Notes under the pieces: generated by a model
Seen by the model: only the letters and a program-made list of their open reading frames with translations
Told to the model about the DNA's origin: nothing
The model's database searches: none
Program-made: the position numbers and the translations under genes
From: Thermosynechococcus sp. HN-54
Lineage (GTDB): Bacteria; Cyanobacteriota; Cyanobacteriia; Thermosynechococcales; Thermosynechococcaceae
Length of the DNA stretch: 64,000 nucleotides
Assembly: GCF_023650955.1 (NCBI RefSeq)
Contig: NZ_CP098039.1
Span: 1,240,001-1,304,000, forward strand
Direction of reading: 5' to 3'
Shown: positions 8,828 through 17,721 of the stretch, in pieces
Position numbering within the stretch: the first letter of the stretch is position 1
Layout: the number at the start of each line of letters is the position of its first letter

Positions 8828-9483
8828 TAGCGCTGCGCCACAATAGTCCAATGGCGATCGGAGGTGAGGGTAGCTTGCCAATGCTGCGGCGGCTGCGGCA
8901 ATGTTCTTAAGAGATCGCTCATTTCCATCAAGGTCAGTGCCGCATGGAGGGAGTCAGCAAAAAGTTGCCGCTGTTCCGGTGTGTCTTGGCCAGCATATTG
9001 GTCAACCAAAGCTTGCAGTTCTGCCCGCGTTTGCGGACGACAGAGATCACGGATAAACAAGATTCCTTGGGGACGGAGCACCCGCAGCATTTCCCCTAGG
9101 GCAGGCTGAGGATCGGCTAAGTGATGGACAAGGCTGTTGCTGATGACCACATCAAAGCTCGCTGTGGCAAAGGGCAAAGCTTTGGCATCCCCGTGCACAA
9201 AGTTTAGGTGCGGACTGTGGCGGCGGGCGATCGCCAGCATGGCAGGACTCAGATCAATCCCCGTCAGCTGCCAGTGGGGATAGCGTTGATGCAGGATTTG
9301 GAGAATACGCCCTGTCCCGCTGCCCACATCTAGAACCTCTAACGCTGCCTCGACCCTAGGTAAAACTGCTGCCAAGTCCTCACAAAAGCTGGTGTTGACT
9401 GCCGTAAAATCCATGGCATCGTAGGCGGCAGCTGTTTCCGCTGTCTCCATCACCTCCGGTTCAAGAATGCGTTGCAGCGGCAT
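8827..9483 (-). CDS. class I SAM-dependent methyltransferase
   Basis: 218 aa. Motif I is VLDVGSGTGRI, followed by the acidic end of strand 2 in LTGIDLSPAMLAIA, then FDVVISNSLVHHL and MLRVLRPQGILFIRDL. This is the Methyltransf_11/ubiE-like layout used on small molecules; the substrate cannot be read from sequence. It starts 3 bases after the DUF3177 gene stop and its stop overlaps the next start, so it sits in an operon of at least three genes. Confidence 0.82.
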   Translation of the reverse strand: MPLQRILEPEVMETAETAAAYDAMDFTAVNTSFCEDLAAVLPRVEAALEVLDVGSGTGRILQILHQRYPHWQLTGIDLSPAMLAIARRHSPHLNFVHGDAKALPFATASFDVVISNSLVHHLADPQPALGEMLRVLRPQGILFIRDLCRPQTRAELQALVDQYAGQDTPEQRQLFADSLHAALTLMEMSDLLRTLPQPPQHWQATLTSDRHWTIVAQR

Positions 9484-9486
9484 AGG

Positions 9487-10077
9487 TTATAACCCCGTGG
9501 CCGATCGCCCCTGCTTGGGGAGGCGCACAAAGACAAAGTAGCTCAGGTAGACCATATAGATGACGAGGGCAACGGCAGCAAAAAAGCCGAGGGTACCTGC
9601 GCGGGCTTGGGCATGGAAAATGTCTTTGAACATCAGGGGCGGCTCTAGCCAGACTTGGCAACTGGGGGTTTGAACGGCGCCAGCGACAAAGGCACAGCGC
9701 AGATAAAAGGCCTGCCCAAGGGCAGCCAGACCACAGTAGAGGGTTACTGCCCACCGCCAGCTACTAAAGACTTGACCAATCAGGTCCTGGCGATCGCTAA
9801 TTTCTTCATTGAGATCCACCCAAAACCAGAGGCTAATGGGAATCAGCACCAAGGCCATAAATCCGGTGACGTAGGCCACTGGCCACTGCGGCATCATCAG
9901 GTACACCGTAATCGCCAATAGACTGGCCACCCGCCAATAGATAATCAGCAGTTGGGTAATCGCTGGCACGTTTTTAACTGTTGACCACAGCAACAGGATC
10001 AAGGGGATAACCACAGTAAAGAGCACCGCAAGGCGGTAGTCCATCCACACGAGCGATCGCAGAAGTTCCAAGGACAT
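9487..10077 (-). CDS. DUF3177 family membrane protein
   Basis: 196 aa integral membrane protein with five or more hydrophobic segments (LAVLFTVVIPLILLLW, LLIIYWRVASLLAITVYLM, FMALVLIPISLWFWV, WAVTLYCGLAALG, LGFFAAVALVIYMVYL). It matches the cyanobacterial DUF3177 family as I know it, whose function is unknown. The start at 10077 (MSLELLRSLVWMDYRLAVL) is preferred over an upstream one that would add eight residues. Confidence 0.75.
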   Translation of the reverse strand: MSLELLRSLVWMDYRLAVLFTVVIPLILLLWSTVKNVPAITQLLIIYWRVASLLAITVYLMMPQWPVAYVTGFMALVLIPISLWFWVDLNEEISDRQDLIGQVFSSWRWAVTLYCGLAALGQAFYLRCAFVAGAVQTPSCQVWLEPPLMFKDIFHAQARAGTLGFFAAVALVIYMVYLSYFVFVRLPKQGRSATGL

Positions 10078-10140
10078 GGCAGGCCACAGACCCAAGTGCA
10101 ACGGTTCTATTATTAGGGATCGCCTTCCTAGGGCACAAGG

Positions 10141-11490
10141 CTAGAGCGATCGCACCCGCTCATACCAACGCATCAAAATTGCCGCTAGCTTTTGTGAATC
10201 ATGGCGCACGGTTGGTGTGGATTCGTCCATCACATCCGCGAGGATCAGCCGACAGTTTTGGCGGGCAAGTTCTTCGCGATCAATGGCCACAGCGGTACTG
10301 CCCTGCTGGGCATAGCGTTCAAGGTGAGCGGCACTGGGGGGATATTTTTGCACCAGCACTGCGTCAAACAGGCGATCGCCCGTCACCTCATCAAGGGCAC
10401 GCACATGATCACTCACAGCATAGCCATCGGTTTCCCCCGGTTGCGTCATAATGTTGCAGACATAAACACAGGGGCACTGCCGCTCTGCTAGGGCTTGGGC
10501 AATCTCAGGCACCAAGAGATTCGGAATAATACTTGTATAGAGACTGCCGGGGCCAAGAATAATGTAATCGGCCTCATGGAGGGCTTGAATGGCGCGGGGC
10601 AGGGCTTTGGGGGCTGGGGGCGAGCAGCCGATTTCGACAATTTTGCCGCGGGCGGCTGTAATGTTGGACTCCCCATGAATGAGGCGACCATCGGCAAGGC
10701 GTGCCCAAAGGGTCATATCTGTTAGGGTGGCTGGCAACACTTGACCGCGAATGGCCAAGACCGCTGAACTGGTGGCGATCGCCCGCTCCAGATCCCCCGT
10801 GATATTTGTCATCGCCGTCAGAAACAAATTGCCAAAACTGTGCCCCGCCAAGCCATCGCCCGCTTCAAAGCGGTATTGAAAGAGTTCGGTGACGATTTTC
10901 TCCTCATCCGCTAGAGCCGCCAAGCAGTTGCGAATATCCCCCGGTGGCAGCACCCCAATTTCTCGCCGCAGTCGTCCGGATGAGCCGCCATCATCGGCCA
11001 TCGTCACAATGGCAGTGATATTGGAACTATAGAGCTTGAGTCCGCGCAAGAGCGTTGACAGCCCTGTACCGCCCCCAATGGCCACAATTTTCGGGCCTCG
11101 CCCCAAGCGCCGATGGGTGAGGAGTCGCTCTACGAGTGCCTTATCGTCCTCTGGCAGTAGGACTTCCGTAATGGAACCAAGGGTACGGGCATAGCCCCAA
11201 GCAATCAGTGCCAACCCCCCAAGCAGCAGTAAAGGGCCACTGATGTAACTGGGTACAAAACGGGCAATACTTTGAACAAACTGCTCTAGGAATTGCAGGA
11301 AGTAAAAAATGGGGGTGAGGTTGATGCTAATGGCAAAGCCCAGACTAGCAAGCAAAACGCCAACCGCACTAATCAGGAGCCATCGCTTCACCAGTAGCCC
11401 AGGGAGCAGCCACTGAGACCACAGACGGATTTTACGACGTGCTGGACGCAGTCTTGCTGAGAGTTGTTGAGCCTTATTCGCTCTCCTCAT
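10141..11490 (-). CDS. YvcK/CofD-like gluconeogenesis factor with N-terminal membrane segments
   Basis: About 449 aa. Two hydrophobic segments occupy roughly the first 110 residues ([35 protein letters not shown]). The YvcK/CofD-like Rossmann domain follows, with [48 protein letters not shown] and [15 protein letters not shown]. Bacillus YvcK binds UDP-sugars and is needed for growth on gluconeogenic carbon and for cell shape. The 11490 start overlaps the Nif11-like gene stop by 17 bases; 11520 is an alternative. Confidence 0.85.
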   Translation of the reverse strand: MRRANKAQQLSARLRPARRKIRLWSQWLLPGLLVKRWLLISAVGVLLASLGFAISINLTPIFYFLQFLEQFVQSIARFVPSYISGPLLLLGGLALIAWGYARTLGSITEVLLPEDDKALVERLLTHRRLGRGPKIVAIGGGTGLSTLLRGLKLYSSNITAIVTMADDGGSSGRLRREIGVLPPGDIRNCLAALADEEKIVTELFQYRFEAGDGLAGHSFGNLFLTAMTNITGDLERAIATSSAVLAIRGQVLPATLTDMTLWARLADGRLIHGESNITAARGKIVEIGCSPPAPKALPRAIQALHEADYIILGPGSLYTSIIPNLLVPEIAQALAERQCPCVYVCNIMTQPGETDGYAVSDHVRALDEVTGDRLFDAVLVQKYPPSAAHLERYAQQGSTAVAIDREELARQNCRLILADVMDESTPTVRHDSQKLAAILMRWYERVRSL

Positions 11491-11884
11491 CCGCACCAAT
11501 ACCCAAATAGGTTTTACCAAGGTAGCGGGCGAGGCGCTGGAGCGGATTGGTCACTTGGGTTTTGTGTTCAGCGTGGTCACTGTTCACAGGAACGCCTAAA
11601 ATGCCTGAAAATTCGTCATCACTGATTTCCCCAGCCTGATGTTGGGCAAAGGAATCCACCACCTGCACCAGTTCATCGATGGAAAACTCAAAACCATGCT
11701 GACTGGCAAAATCCACCACTTTCGGCGCCATTTCTCCCCGCAGCGCAGCCAGTTCCTCGGCATCGAGTTCGGCAGCCACACTAATGTTGCCATCACCTAC
11801 CCCCAGAAGGTTTTCCAATTCATCCCGCAGTTTGGCATCCTCAGCGGTCTTTTGCATGAACGCTAATACCTGTGCCGTGGCCAT
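11474..11884 (-). CDS. Nif11-like domain protein
   Basis: 136 aa, starting [21 protein letters not shown] behind an AAGGAAG ribosome binding site. Residues 1-100 resemble the Nif11 domain found in nitrogen-fixation-associated proteins and in leader peptides of some cyanobacterial RiPPs: [20 protein letters not shown], then [18 protein letters not shown] and [11 protein letters not shown]. Unlike a leader peptide it lacks a terminal double-Gly with a core peptide and continues with a basic tail. No modification enzyme or transporter is nearby, so a RiPP role is unlikely. Confidence 0.6.
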   Translation of the reverse strand: MATAQVLAFMQKTAEDAKLRDELENLLGVGDGNISVAAELDAEELAALRGEMAPKVVDFASQHGFEFSIDELVQVVDSFAQHQAGEISDDEFSGILGVPVNSDHAEHKTQVTNPLQRLARYLGKTYLGIGADEESE

Positions 11885-11929
11885 AGGCTTCCTTCCTTCG
11901 GTCAGTAAACGTCTGCACGAACCGATTGG

Positions 11930-11956
11930 ATTATAACATTCTCTAATGAGAGTATT
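11930..11956 (-). promoter_or_regulatory. promoter and small palindrome of the Nif11-like gene
   Basis: A consensus -10 TATAAT lies on the minus strand at 11935-11930, about 45 bases upstream of the ATG. A short inverted repeat CTCTAATGAGAG (11941-11952) occupies the spacer and could be an operator. No good -35 is visible. Confidence 0.4.
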
Positions 11957-11957
11957 T

Positions 11958-12015
11958 TCAGGCAACAGTTCTTAAGAATGGCACCTCAACCGTTTGAGTA
12001 GTGGGTGTACAGCAT
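11958..12015 (-). pseudogene. orphaned 3' end of a second ygfZ copy
   Basis: On the minus strand this segment reads QTVEVPFLRTVA then TGA (stop at 11958-11960), matching QVVEVPFLSTVG then stop at the end of the intact ygfZ (13720). DNA identity is 28 of 33 bases between 11971-12003 and 13733-13765. After a gap of about 10 bases the similarity continues (GGGTGT and beyond). It is the severed tail of ygfZ on the far side of the restriction-modification genes. Confidence 0.75.
11971..12003 (+). repeat. imperfect direct repeat flanking the R-M genes, copy 1
   Basis: This 33-base stretch matches 13733-13765 at 28 positions in the same orientation; the core AATGGCACCTCAACC is identical. The two copies bracket the restriction and modification genes at a distance of about 1.76 kb. 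Confidence 0.75.
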
Positions 12016-12099
12016 TCCTTGCTGCATCAAGGCACTAGGAGTCTTGCTGATTGTTGGCCATGAAAGAGTACCATAAGTTGACAAATTGCGTGAGAGTCT

Positions 12100-12717
12100 A
12101 TGGCTTGCATGCCTGTACCTGTAAAGAATGATTGTTTTAATAAAGACTATCATCTTCCCTATGATTTAGCGGCGGATCATGTGCATCAAGCTATGGAAGA
12201 CTTTGTAAATTTCCTAGGACTTATCAATCAGCAACTTCAGTCAAAAGGAATTCCGAGACTTGAATGCTTGTTGATGCCTGCTACTTTCAGCAGTATTGTT
12301 GGCGAGTTTATCAGTACTAGAATTCCCGAACACTGCTTCTCCTTGGCAAAGAATCAATACACCAACGGACATCCTGATCTCATTCCACAAGGCAAGTTTC
12401 CTGAAGACCCAGTACAGTATGCACCAGAGGGAATTGAAGTAAAAGGCTCAAGACATGCCAGTGGTTGGCAAGGACACAACCCAGAGTCTATATGGCTCAT
12501 GGTATTTTATTTTGATAGTCATACTCCTAACGACAGGAAAAAAGGGGTAGAACTTAAACCCTTCTGTTTTAGGGGGGTGTATGCAGCCAAACTGGATAAA
12601 GATGACTGGGCTTTTTCTGGTCGTTCACCGACAAGTCGCCGAACAATTACCGCTAGTGTTAAGAGTAGCGGTTTGAAAAAAATGAAGAAAAATTGGATAT
12701 ACAGTGATTTAAGCTAG
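12100..12717 (+). CDS. type II restriction endonuclease (PD-(D/E)xK type), R-M partner
   Basis: 205 aa. P92-D93 and E113-V-K115 form a plausible PD-x(19)-ExK nuclease core, in HPDLIPQGKF and GIEVKGSRH. The gene converges on an adenine/N4-cytosine-type DNA methyltransferase and overlaps its 3' end by nine bases, which supports a restriction role. Recognition sequence unknown. Codons are more A/T rich than in neighbouring genes, and the flanking ygfZ tails mark the pair as acquired. A second ATG at 12109 is possible. Confidence 0.7.
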   Translation: MACMPVPVKNDCFNKDYHLPYDLAADHVHQAMEDFVNFLGLINQQLQSKGIPRLECLLMPATFSSIVGEFISTRIPEHCFSLAKNQYTNGHPDLIPQGKFPEDPVQYAPEGIEVKGSRHASGWQGHNPESIWLMVFYFDSHTPNDRKKGVELKPFCFRGVYAAKLDKDDWAFSGRSPTSRRTITASVKSSGLKKMKKNWIYSDLS

Positions 12718-13653
12718 CTTGAAAGATAATTGTGTTGTTGGGACATTGACTGAAGATAGCGCAGGAATGGCTTGTAAGCTCATTGCATAATACTCTTGAT
12801 ATTTCTCAATACCGATGGCACAATATCCAAGCGCTTCAGCCGCAGCAATAGTAGAGCCAGAACCCATAAAAGGATCAAGCACAATCCCTTCACCAAGAGG
12901 CAAAGAAGCATACACAACTTGGCGAAGAAAGGACTGTGGTTTTAAACTAGGATGATTCCCGATATCACGTTCCTTTTGAGGAGTCCGTTCACTTTCAATA
13001 ACATCCTCGAAAGGATTACCATTCGGTTTGCGGCGCAAGCCACCCGTTTGGAAAGACCTGAGACATTCACTGACTGTCATTCCTTCAGGAATGGGTTTTC
13101 GGAAGATACCCCATGGTTCATAACAACCACGTGGCATTGAGCAAACACCGGGAAATTCATCCTCGGCATTCTTTGGTCTGTCACCACCGCGAAGGGTTCT
13201 AACTAACCGCACAACCTGACCCCGAAATTCCAAGCCAGCATCAGCGATTGCAGAAAATACGATTTGAGATAAGAGAACATTTGATGCCACAAAAACATGG
13301 GCGCCTGGGCGCAGAACTCGTAAGGCTAGCTTGCTCCACTCGTAAAAGTACTCGTGAATCCGTTCTCTTTCTTTTACGGTCAGAGCTGTAAATCTTGGCA
13401 AAGGCGATCTAAGATGGCCGTCAAAAGATGGTGGGATCCGCCAAACGCCTCCATTACCATTTAATCGTTTTTCCAGTTGTTCAGGCTCGTATTCCTTCAC
13501 ACCATAGGGGGGATCTGTGACAATGGCGTGAATACTGTCGCTTGAGACCTTGCTCATCCATCCAAAACAATCAGCATGTATCACTATAGACTTAGTAAAG
13601 GAGTGAAACTCATAGTTAAGCGCATAGGACTGTTCAATTTGTTGAGTTGACAT
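12709..13653 (-). CDS. type II DNA methyltransferase (N6-adenine or N4-cytosine), R-M partner
   Basis: 314 aa. Catalytic motif IV DPPYG lies at residues 47-51 and the SAM-binding motif I DPFMGSGST at 260-268, followed by AAAEALGYCAIGIEKYQEYY. Motif IV before motif I is the beta-class order. HPSLKPQSFLRQVV precedes motif I as is usual. The ATG at 13653 has AGGTGG upstream; a GTG at 13662 would add three residues. It presumably protects the host from the convergent endonuclease. The modified base and site cannot be read from sequence. Confidence 0.88.
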   Translation of the reverse strand: MSTQQIEQSYALNYEFHSFTKSIVIHADCFGWMSKVSSDSIHAIVTDPPYGVKEYEPEQLEKRLNGNGGVWRIPPSFDGHLRSPLPRFTALTVKERERIHEYFYEWSKLALRVLRPGAHVFVASNVLLSQIVFSAIADAGLEFRGQVVRLVRTLRGGDRPKNAEDEFPGVCSMPRGCYEPWGIFRKPIPEGMTVSECLRSFQTGGLRRKPNGNPFEDVIESERTPQKERDIGNHPSLKPQSFLRQVVYASLPLGEGIVLDPFMGSGSTIAAAEALGYCAIGIEKYQEYYAMSLQAIPALSSVNVPTTQLSFKLA

Positions 13654-13719
13654 AGTTGCCACCTAATCAGGTTATTCTCTGGACGGCTGAGCTACCTAAA
13701 TTCATCGGCTAACACTCCG

Positions 13720-14661
13720 CTAGCCTACCGTACTTAAAAATGGCACCTCAACCACTTGAGCAATGATGCCCTCTGGGGTGTGCAACGTTAACCCAGTACC
13801 GCCAACTTTTGTGCGCACATAGCCGAGGCCAAAGGCCCCCCTATTTAGGGGAGTACAACTGGTGAGCAGACCCACTTTTTCACCGTCTAGGAATAAGGGG
13901 GTGGGGGGTGTCACTGCGGCACTTAATTCCAGCCCCCAGAGATGTTGTTTGACCCCTTGGTAGGTGTTGAGGCGAGCGATCGTCTCTTGGCCAATATAAC
14001 AACCTTTATTAAAAGAAATGGTATGCCCTAGCCGTGCTTCGAGGGGGTTGTAGTCTTCGGTGAGTTCCGCATCGGCAGCGGGTCGGCCTTGGCGGATGCG
14101 TAGGTGTTCCCAGTCGGCATCACTCAGTTGGGGATAGGGATGAAGTAAATCGCTGAGGGGGCGATCGCTCCAAAGGGTTAAACCTAGAATCGCTAGGCCA
14201 CTGGTGGCAGCAATGGTTAAGGGAGTATTTTCGTAAGTAACAGTCACATGAGCGTAGGGCTGAGCAAACGGTTCAAGATCAAATTGGGCACTCATCTGAT
14301 CTGCAACGGCACCGAAAACTCGGTAGCAGTAACTGTCAGGGGTGCGATCGCTCACCTGCACATCATCGCCAAAGAAGATGTACTTATCGAGCCATTTCAA
14401 GAGAAACTCGCGGCGCTGAGGCGAGATCAGTAGCTCCACCCAGTCAGAATGGACAAACAGGGTAGCTAAATCAAGGGTGCGGGCGGTTGAGGTTAGAAAA
14501 ACGGTATCGGCGCCTTGACCCGGCTGGAGAAGGAGGCAATTATTCGAGCTTTGATTGTGCAAAAACTTCAGGCGATCGCCCCCCGTGAGCCGCAGCCGCC
14601 CCCAATGACTACAATCATAGACTGCACCACTGGTAGAGACTGTTTCCAGTAGATCCGTCAT
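13720..14661 (-). CDS. ygfZ: YgfZ/GcvT-family folate-binding protein
   Basis: 313 aa. The signature KGCYIGQETIAR and the N-terminal CSHWGRLRLTGGDRLKFLHNQ identify the YgfZ (IBA57-like) family, which uses tetrahydrofolate to support assembly or repair of certain Fe-S enzymes. It is co-translated with the upstream methyltransferase (ATGA overlap at 14658-14661). The last 33 bases are duplicated, with differences, beyond the R-M genes, so the present C-terminus may have been swapped in with the island. Confidence 0.88.
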   Translation of the reverse strand: MTDLLETVSTSGAVYDCSHWGRLRLTGGDRLKFLHNQSSNNCLLLQPGQGADTVFLTSTARTLDLATLFVHSDWVELLISPQRREFLLKWLDKYIFFGDDVQVSDRTPDSYCYRVFGAVADQMSAQFDLEPFAQPYAHVTVTYENTPLTIAATSGLAILGLTLWSDRPLSDLLHPYPQLSDADWEHLRIRQGRPAADAELTEDYNPLEARLGHTISFNKGCYIGQETIARLNTYQGVKQHLWGLELSAAVTPPTPLFLDGEKVGLLTSCTPLNRGAFGLGYVRTKVGGTGLTLHTPEGIIAQVVEVPFLSTVG

Positions 14662-15848
14662 TCTTTTACTCCCAAAAGAAGTAAGTCCCGCTCAAGGAGC
14701 GATCGCACCCCCACAAGATTGAAGTCCGGTTGCTCAGCTAATAACTCAGCCACGGTTTTTTGACCCGTCGCAGCCGTCAGGAATTGCTGCTCAGCCTGAT
14801 TGAGCTGAATCACGTCATAGTGGCAGTTAAAGACACAGGCACCGGGCCAACCGTCTAAGCAGGGGTGTCGCCACGGAATCGCTGCCAAGAGAGCCGCATC
14901 CTCTGACCAATCGTGACGCAGCAAGGGTGGCTTGGCCAAGAAGAACTCAAAGTGGGTCATCGCCTCAGGGTCGAGGCATTCAATGAGTTGATATTGCTGG
15001 ATGGGATCTAATTGCTGTGCCCGCTGCAAAAGTGCTGGCTGGGTGCCCAATAGCCGCTCCAACTGCCAAACTTGGGGATTGGAAAAGCCAACGAATTCTA
15101 GACCAGAGGCAGCAATGAGGTCAAAGAGGCTGGCGATTGTGTAGTCAATTTCTTGGGGATGCACATACATATCGGCAAAGCATTCATCCCGCTGATTTTC
15201 AAGGCTCCAGCGTTCTTGCTCCCGCTTTTTCAGACGATTATTCGCCGGTAATGCGGCAAAGAGTTCCCGGCCAATAGCCACCCCTTCCCGATAATTGTGG
15301 CGATCGCTCCCTAGAAGGAGGGCAATGGCCTGCTGCATCAGCTTAATTTCCCAGCGACCGCGTTCGCCATAGACGAAAATGTGAAAAATGCCGCCGGGGG
15401 CAAGAACATTGGCAAGGGCTTGGATCCCCCGCTGCGGATCCGGCAGATGGTGCAGCACGCCGACACAATTAATCATCTGGAACGTTTGCCCTAGTTGAGC
15501 CACGTCCTCCAGACTCAGGTGGTGAAATTGCACATTAGTAGCGCCCGATCGGCGGCAACGTTCCCGCGCAATCTCTAAAGCTCCCTCACTGAGATCCAAA
15601 GCTGTAATCTGCGCCTGCGGATTTAAATGGGCTAAGTATTCGGTACCCACACCCGTACCACAGCCCGCATCGAGAATGGCAATGTCCAGTTGCGAGGGAT
15701 AACGCCCTGTGCAAAAGCTATAGGCCGCCGGCCACGACCAGCGCCAGTTGTAGCCCGGTGGGGGTTCATCAAGGAGCGGTTCCGGGGGAAAAGGGTAGGT
15801 GTTGTACAGTTGCCGCACAGCAGCGGTAATCTCAGCCGCCGAGGTCAT
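14658..15848 (-). CDS. SAM-dependent methyltransferase, unknown substrate
   Basis: 396 aa from the ATG at 15848 (MTSAAEITAAVRQLYNTYPFPP, with AAGGGAG upstream). Motif I is ILDAGCGTGVGTEYLA, then ITALDLSEGALEIARERC, INCVGVLHHLPDPQ and LAPGGIFHIFVYGERGRWE. The C-terminal 150 residues form an extra domain without a motif I know. Similar proteins with an RxLYNTYPFPP-type N-terminus are widespread in cyanobacteria with no assigned function. It overlaps thiE by 17 bases upstream and ygfZ by four downstream. Confidence 0.8.
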   Translation of the reverse strand: MTSAAEITAAVRQLYNTYPFPPEPLLDEPPPGYNWRWSWPAAYSFCTGRYPSQLDIAILDAGCGTGVGTEYLAHLNPQAQITALDLSEGALEIARERCRRSGATNVQFHHLSLEDVAQLGQTFQMINCVGVLHHLPDPQRGIQALANVLAPGGIFHIFVYGERGRWEIKLMQQAIALLLGSDRHNYREGVAIGRELFAALPANNRLKKREQERWSLENQRDECFADMYVHPQEIDYTIASLFDLIAASGLEFVGFSNPQVWQLERLLGTQPALLQRAQQLDPIQQYQLIECLDPEAMTHFEFFLAKPPLLRHDWSEDAALLAAIPWRHPCLDGWPGACVFNCHYDVIQLNQAEQQFLTAATGQKTVAELLAEQPDFNLVGVRSLLERDLLLLGVKE

Positions 15849-16899
15849 GGTGACTCCCTTGAGATAAGCGCCGTAATAATTCTCGGGTGGTTGCCTCTGG
15901 GTCAGCTGCCTCCATAATGGCGCGAACAACGGCCACTTGGGTTGCCCCTGCCTGAACCACTGCATCAATGTTGGTCAGATCAATCCCACCAATGGCAAAC
16001 TGTGGCATGGGAGCGTGCTTGCGCGCGTACTGGAGATAGTCAAAACCCACCGCCGCCTTACCGGGTTTGGTCGGGGTGGCAAAAATCGGCCCCACACCCA
16101 CGTAATCAGCACCTTCAGCAATGGCGCGCTCCAGTTCTTGGGGATTGGTGGTCGAGCGTCCCACCAGGCGATCGCGCCCTAAAATTTGCCGAGCCAGTTC
16201 CATGGGAATATCCGTCTGCCCAAGGTGCACCCCATCGGCATTGGCACCCACAGCAATATCCACGCGATCGTTGACCAAAAATAGAGCACCGTAGCGGTGG
16301 CAAAGCGCTTGCAACTGGCGAGCCGTCGTCAGGCGGGTGTGATCATCGCTGGTTTTATCGCGATATTGGACAAGGGGCAGTCCCCCCTTAAGTGCTGCTT
16401 CGACAATGTCTAGCAGGCGATCGCTAGGGGAAGTAACGAGATAGAGCTTAGCCGCTTGCAGGCGTCGCAGTCGAGGGTGGCGCGGGTTGAGGATCAGGAC
16501 TTGCTCCAGAATATACACACGGTAGCGCAGGCTTTTGGCAGTGTCACTCAGCTCAGCATCCGTCAATTTCGCATACTCTTCAATCACCCGTAGCGCTTCT
16601 TGGACACGGGCAAAGTTGGCAGTGAGCACCTCACTGAGGGTCTGGCGATCGCGTTCCTGCGGATGACTCAAGCCCGTCCCCGGATCCTGATCTGTCTGCC
16701 GTGCCGCCCGCAACTCCGCTGTGTGGTAGCGACCCAAGGTTTGGCGCAAATCTTTACATTCTGCACTGAGGGCAGCATCTTCACAGCCAAAGCGGCACCA
16801 TTCCTCAATCACCCGCAGGCCTTCACGGGCACGATCAAGGTTGGCATCGAGAATCCGCCGGATGCGTTGCCCCTCCGATCCGGGAGCTAAATTCTGCAT
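15832..16899 (-). CDS. thiE: thiamine-phosphate synthase with cyanobacterial N-terminal domain
   Basis: 355 aa. The C-terminal TIM-barrel (about residues 145-350) is ThiE, which joins HMP-PP and thiazole phosphate to form thiamine phosphate; visible motifs are LVQYRDKTSDD, FLVNDRVDIAVGANADGVHLGQTD, GRSTTNPQEL and YVGVGPIFATPTKPG. The first 140 residues are the helical extension found in cyanobacterial and some other ThiE proteins, with two similar halves (RILDANLDRAREGLRVIEE and VLTANFARVQEALRVIEE). The start at 16899 gives MQNLAPGSEGQ. No TPP riboswitch is visible upstream. Confidence 0.93.
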   Translation of the reverse strand: MQNLAPGSEGQRIRRILDANLDRAREGLRVIEEWCRFGCEDAALSAECKDLRQTLGRYHTAELRAARQTDQDPGTGLSHPQERDRQTLSEVLTANFARVQEALRVIEEYAKLTDAELSDTAKSLRYRVYILEQVLILNPRHPRLRRLQAAKLYLVTSPSDRLLDIVEAALKGGLPLVQYRDKTSDDHTRLTTARQLQALCHRYGALFLVNDRVDIAVGANADGVHLGQTDIPMELARQILGRDRLVGRSTTNPQELERAIAEGADYVGVGPIFATPTKPGKAAVGFDYLQYARKHAPMPQFAIGGIDLTNIDAVVQAGATQVAVVRAIMEAADPEATTRELLRRLSQGSHHDLGG

Positions 16900-16971
16900 A
16901 GCGCGTCCGCTCCCCACAGAAAAGAATCAACACAGTTCTGATCGCTGTTCATCGGTATTGTGGGCAGAGCC

Positions 16972-17529
16972 ATGAAGTCGTTGATAAAACGTTTGAGCAT
17001 TCACTCCCAGCCGTGCTTGAGTCACTTATTTCTGATCCTAATGGGTTGGGGGACTCCTGTATGGGCCGCAGAACCAATTCCCATCCCCGTGCCTCCGCCA
17101 GAAGTCAATACGGTCATCCCGATTCCCGTGCCTGCCCCGGAGGTGAGTACCGCGCCAATTCCCCAACGGCTGGACAATACCCTAGAGCGACTGCCAGTGC
17201 CCAGTGCCCCCATTCCCATGGGCTTTGTTGGCAGTGATCGAGCCATGAACCAACTACCACCGCCCCCCGATGTCTCTGATACAGAGCTGGCAACACTGGC
17301 TCCCTTGGCCCCAAGAACGCGGTTTCGGGTGATTGTTTTAGACTTGCGGGAGGATGATCTGGCCGACCAAGAGCGCCTGCGATCGCTCGTCCCTGAAGTC
17401 CTACCCATTACCTTGGGTCAGCGCCGTGCCCTCCAAGTGGGCAGTTTCCAGAACGAGGCCAATGCTATCGAAATGCGTACCTTTATGGAGGTCAATGGCT
17501 TCCGTGCTGAAATTCAACGCCTCCCGTAA
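16972..17529 (+). CDS. secreted proline-rich protein with SPOR-like C-terminus
   Basis: 185 aa from the ATG at 16972. The N-terminus is a signal peptide (basic start, LSHLFLILMGWGTPVWA, then AEP). A Pro/Val/Ile repeat follows (IPIPVPPPEV, then IPIPVPAPEV), with spacing that suggests an extended periplasmic linker. The last 70 residues (FRVIVLDLRE to QVGSFQNEANAIEMRTFMEVNGF) resemble a SPOR/sporulation-related domain that binds denuded peptidoglycan. Family assignment is by pattern only. Confidence 0.6.
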   Translation: MKSLIKRLSIHSQPCLSHLFLILMGWGTPVWAAEPIPIPVPPPEVNTVIPIPVPAPEVSTAPIPQRLDNTLERLPVPSAPIPMGFVGSDRAMNQLPPPPDVSDTELATLAPLAPRTRFRVIVLDLREDDLADQERLRSLVPEVLPITLGQRRALQVGSFQNEANAIEMRTFMEVNGFRAEIQRLP

Positions 17530-17721
17530 ACTTCCCTACCCACAAGGAGATGCGATTTCCTCAAGTATTTTATAAACAATGTCACCGCTTAGGCGGATAA
17601 GGGATTCTCCGAAAACATTTAAAGACTCTAATTTTTCTGGGGGTCTGCTCGTCAACCCTCTCAAAGAGCTAGATTTTCTATAGACTTGAGGATTTAGGGC
17701 AGCAGAGTCGCAGGAGCTGGG

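Noticed and set aside
16900-16971. TPP riboswitch upstream of thiE
   Set aside because: The 72-base gap to the divergent gene has no THI-box-like sequence and is too short.
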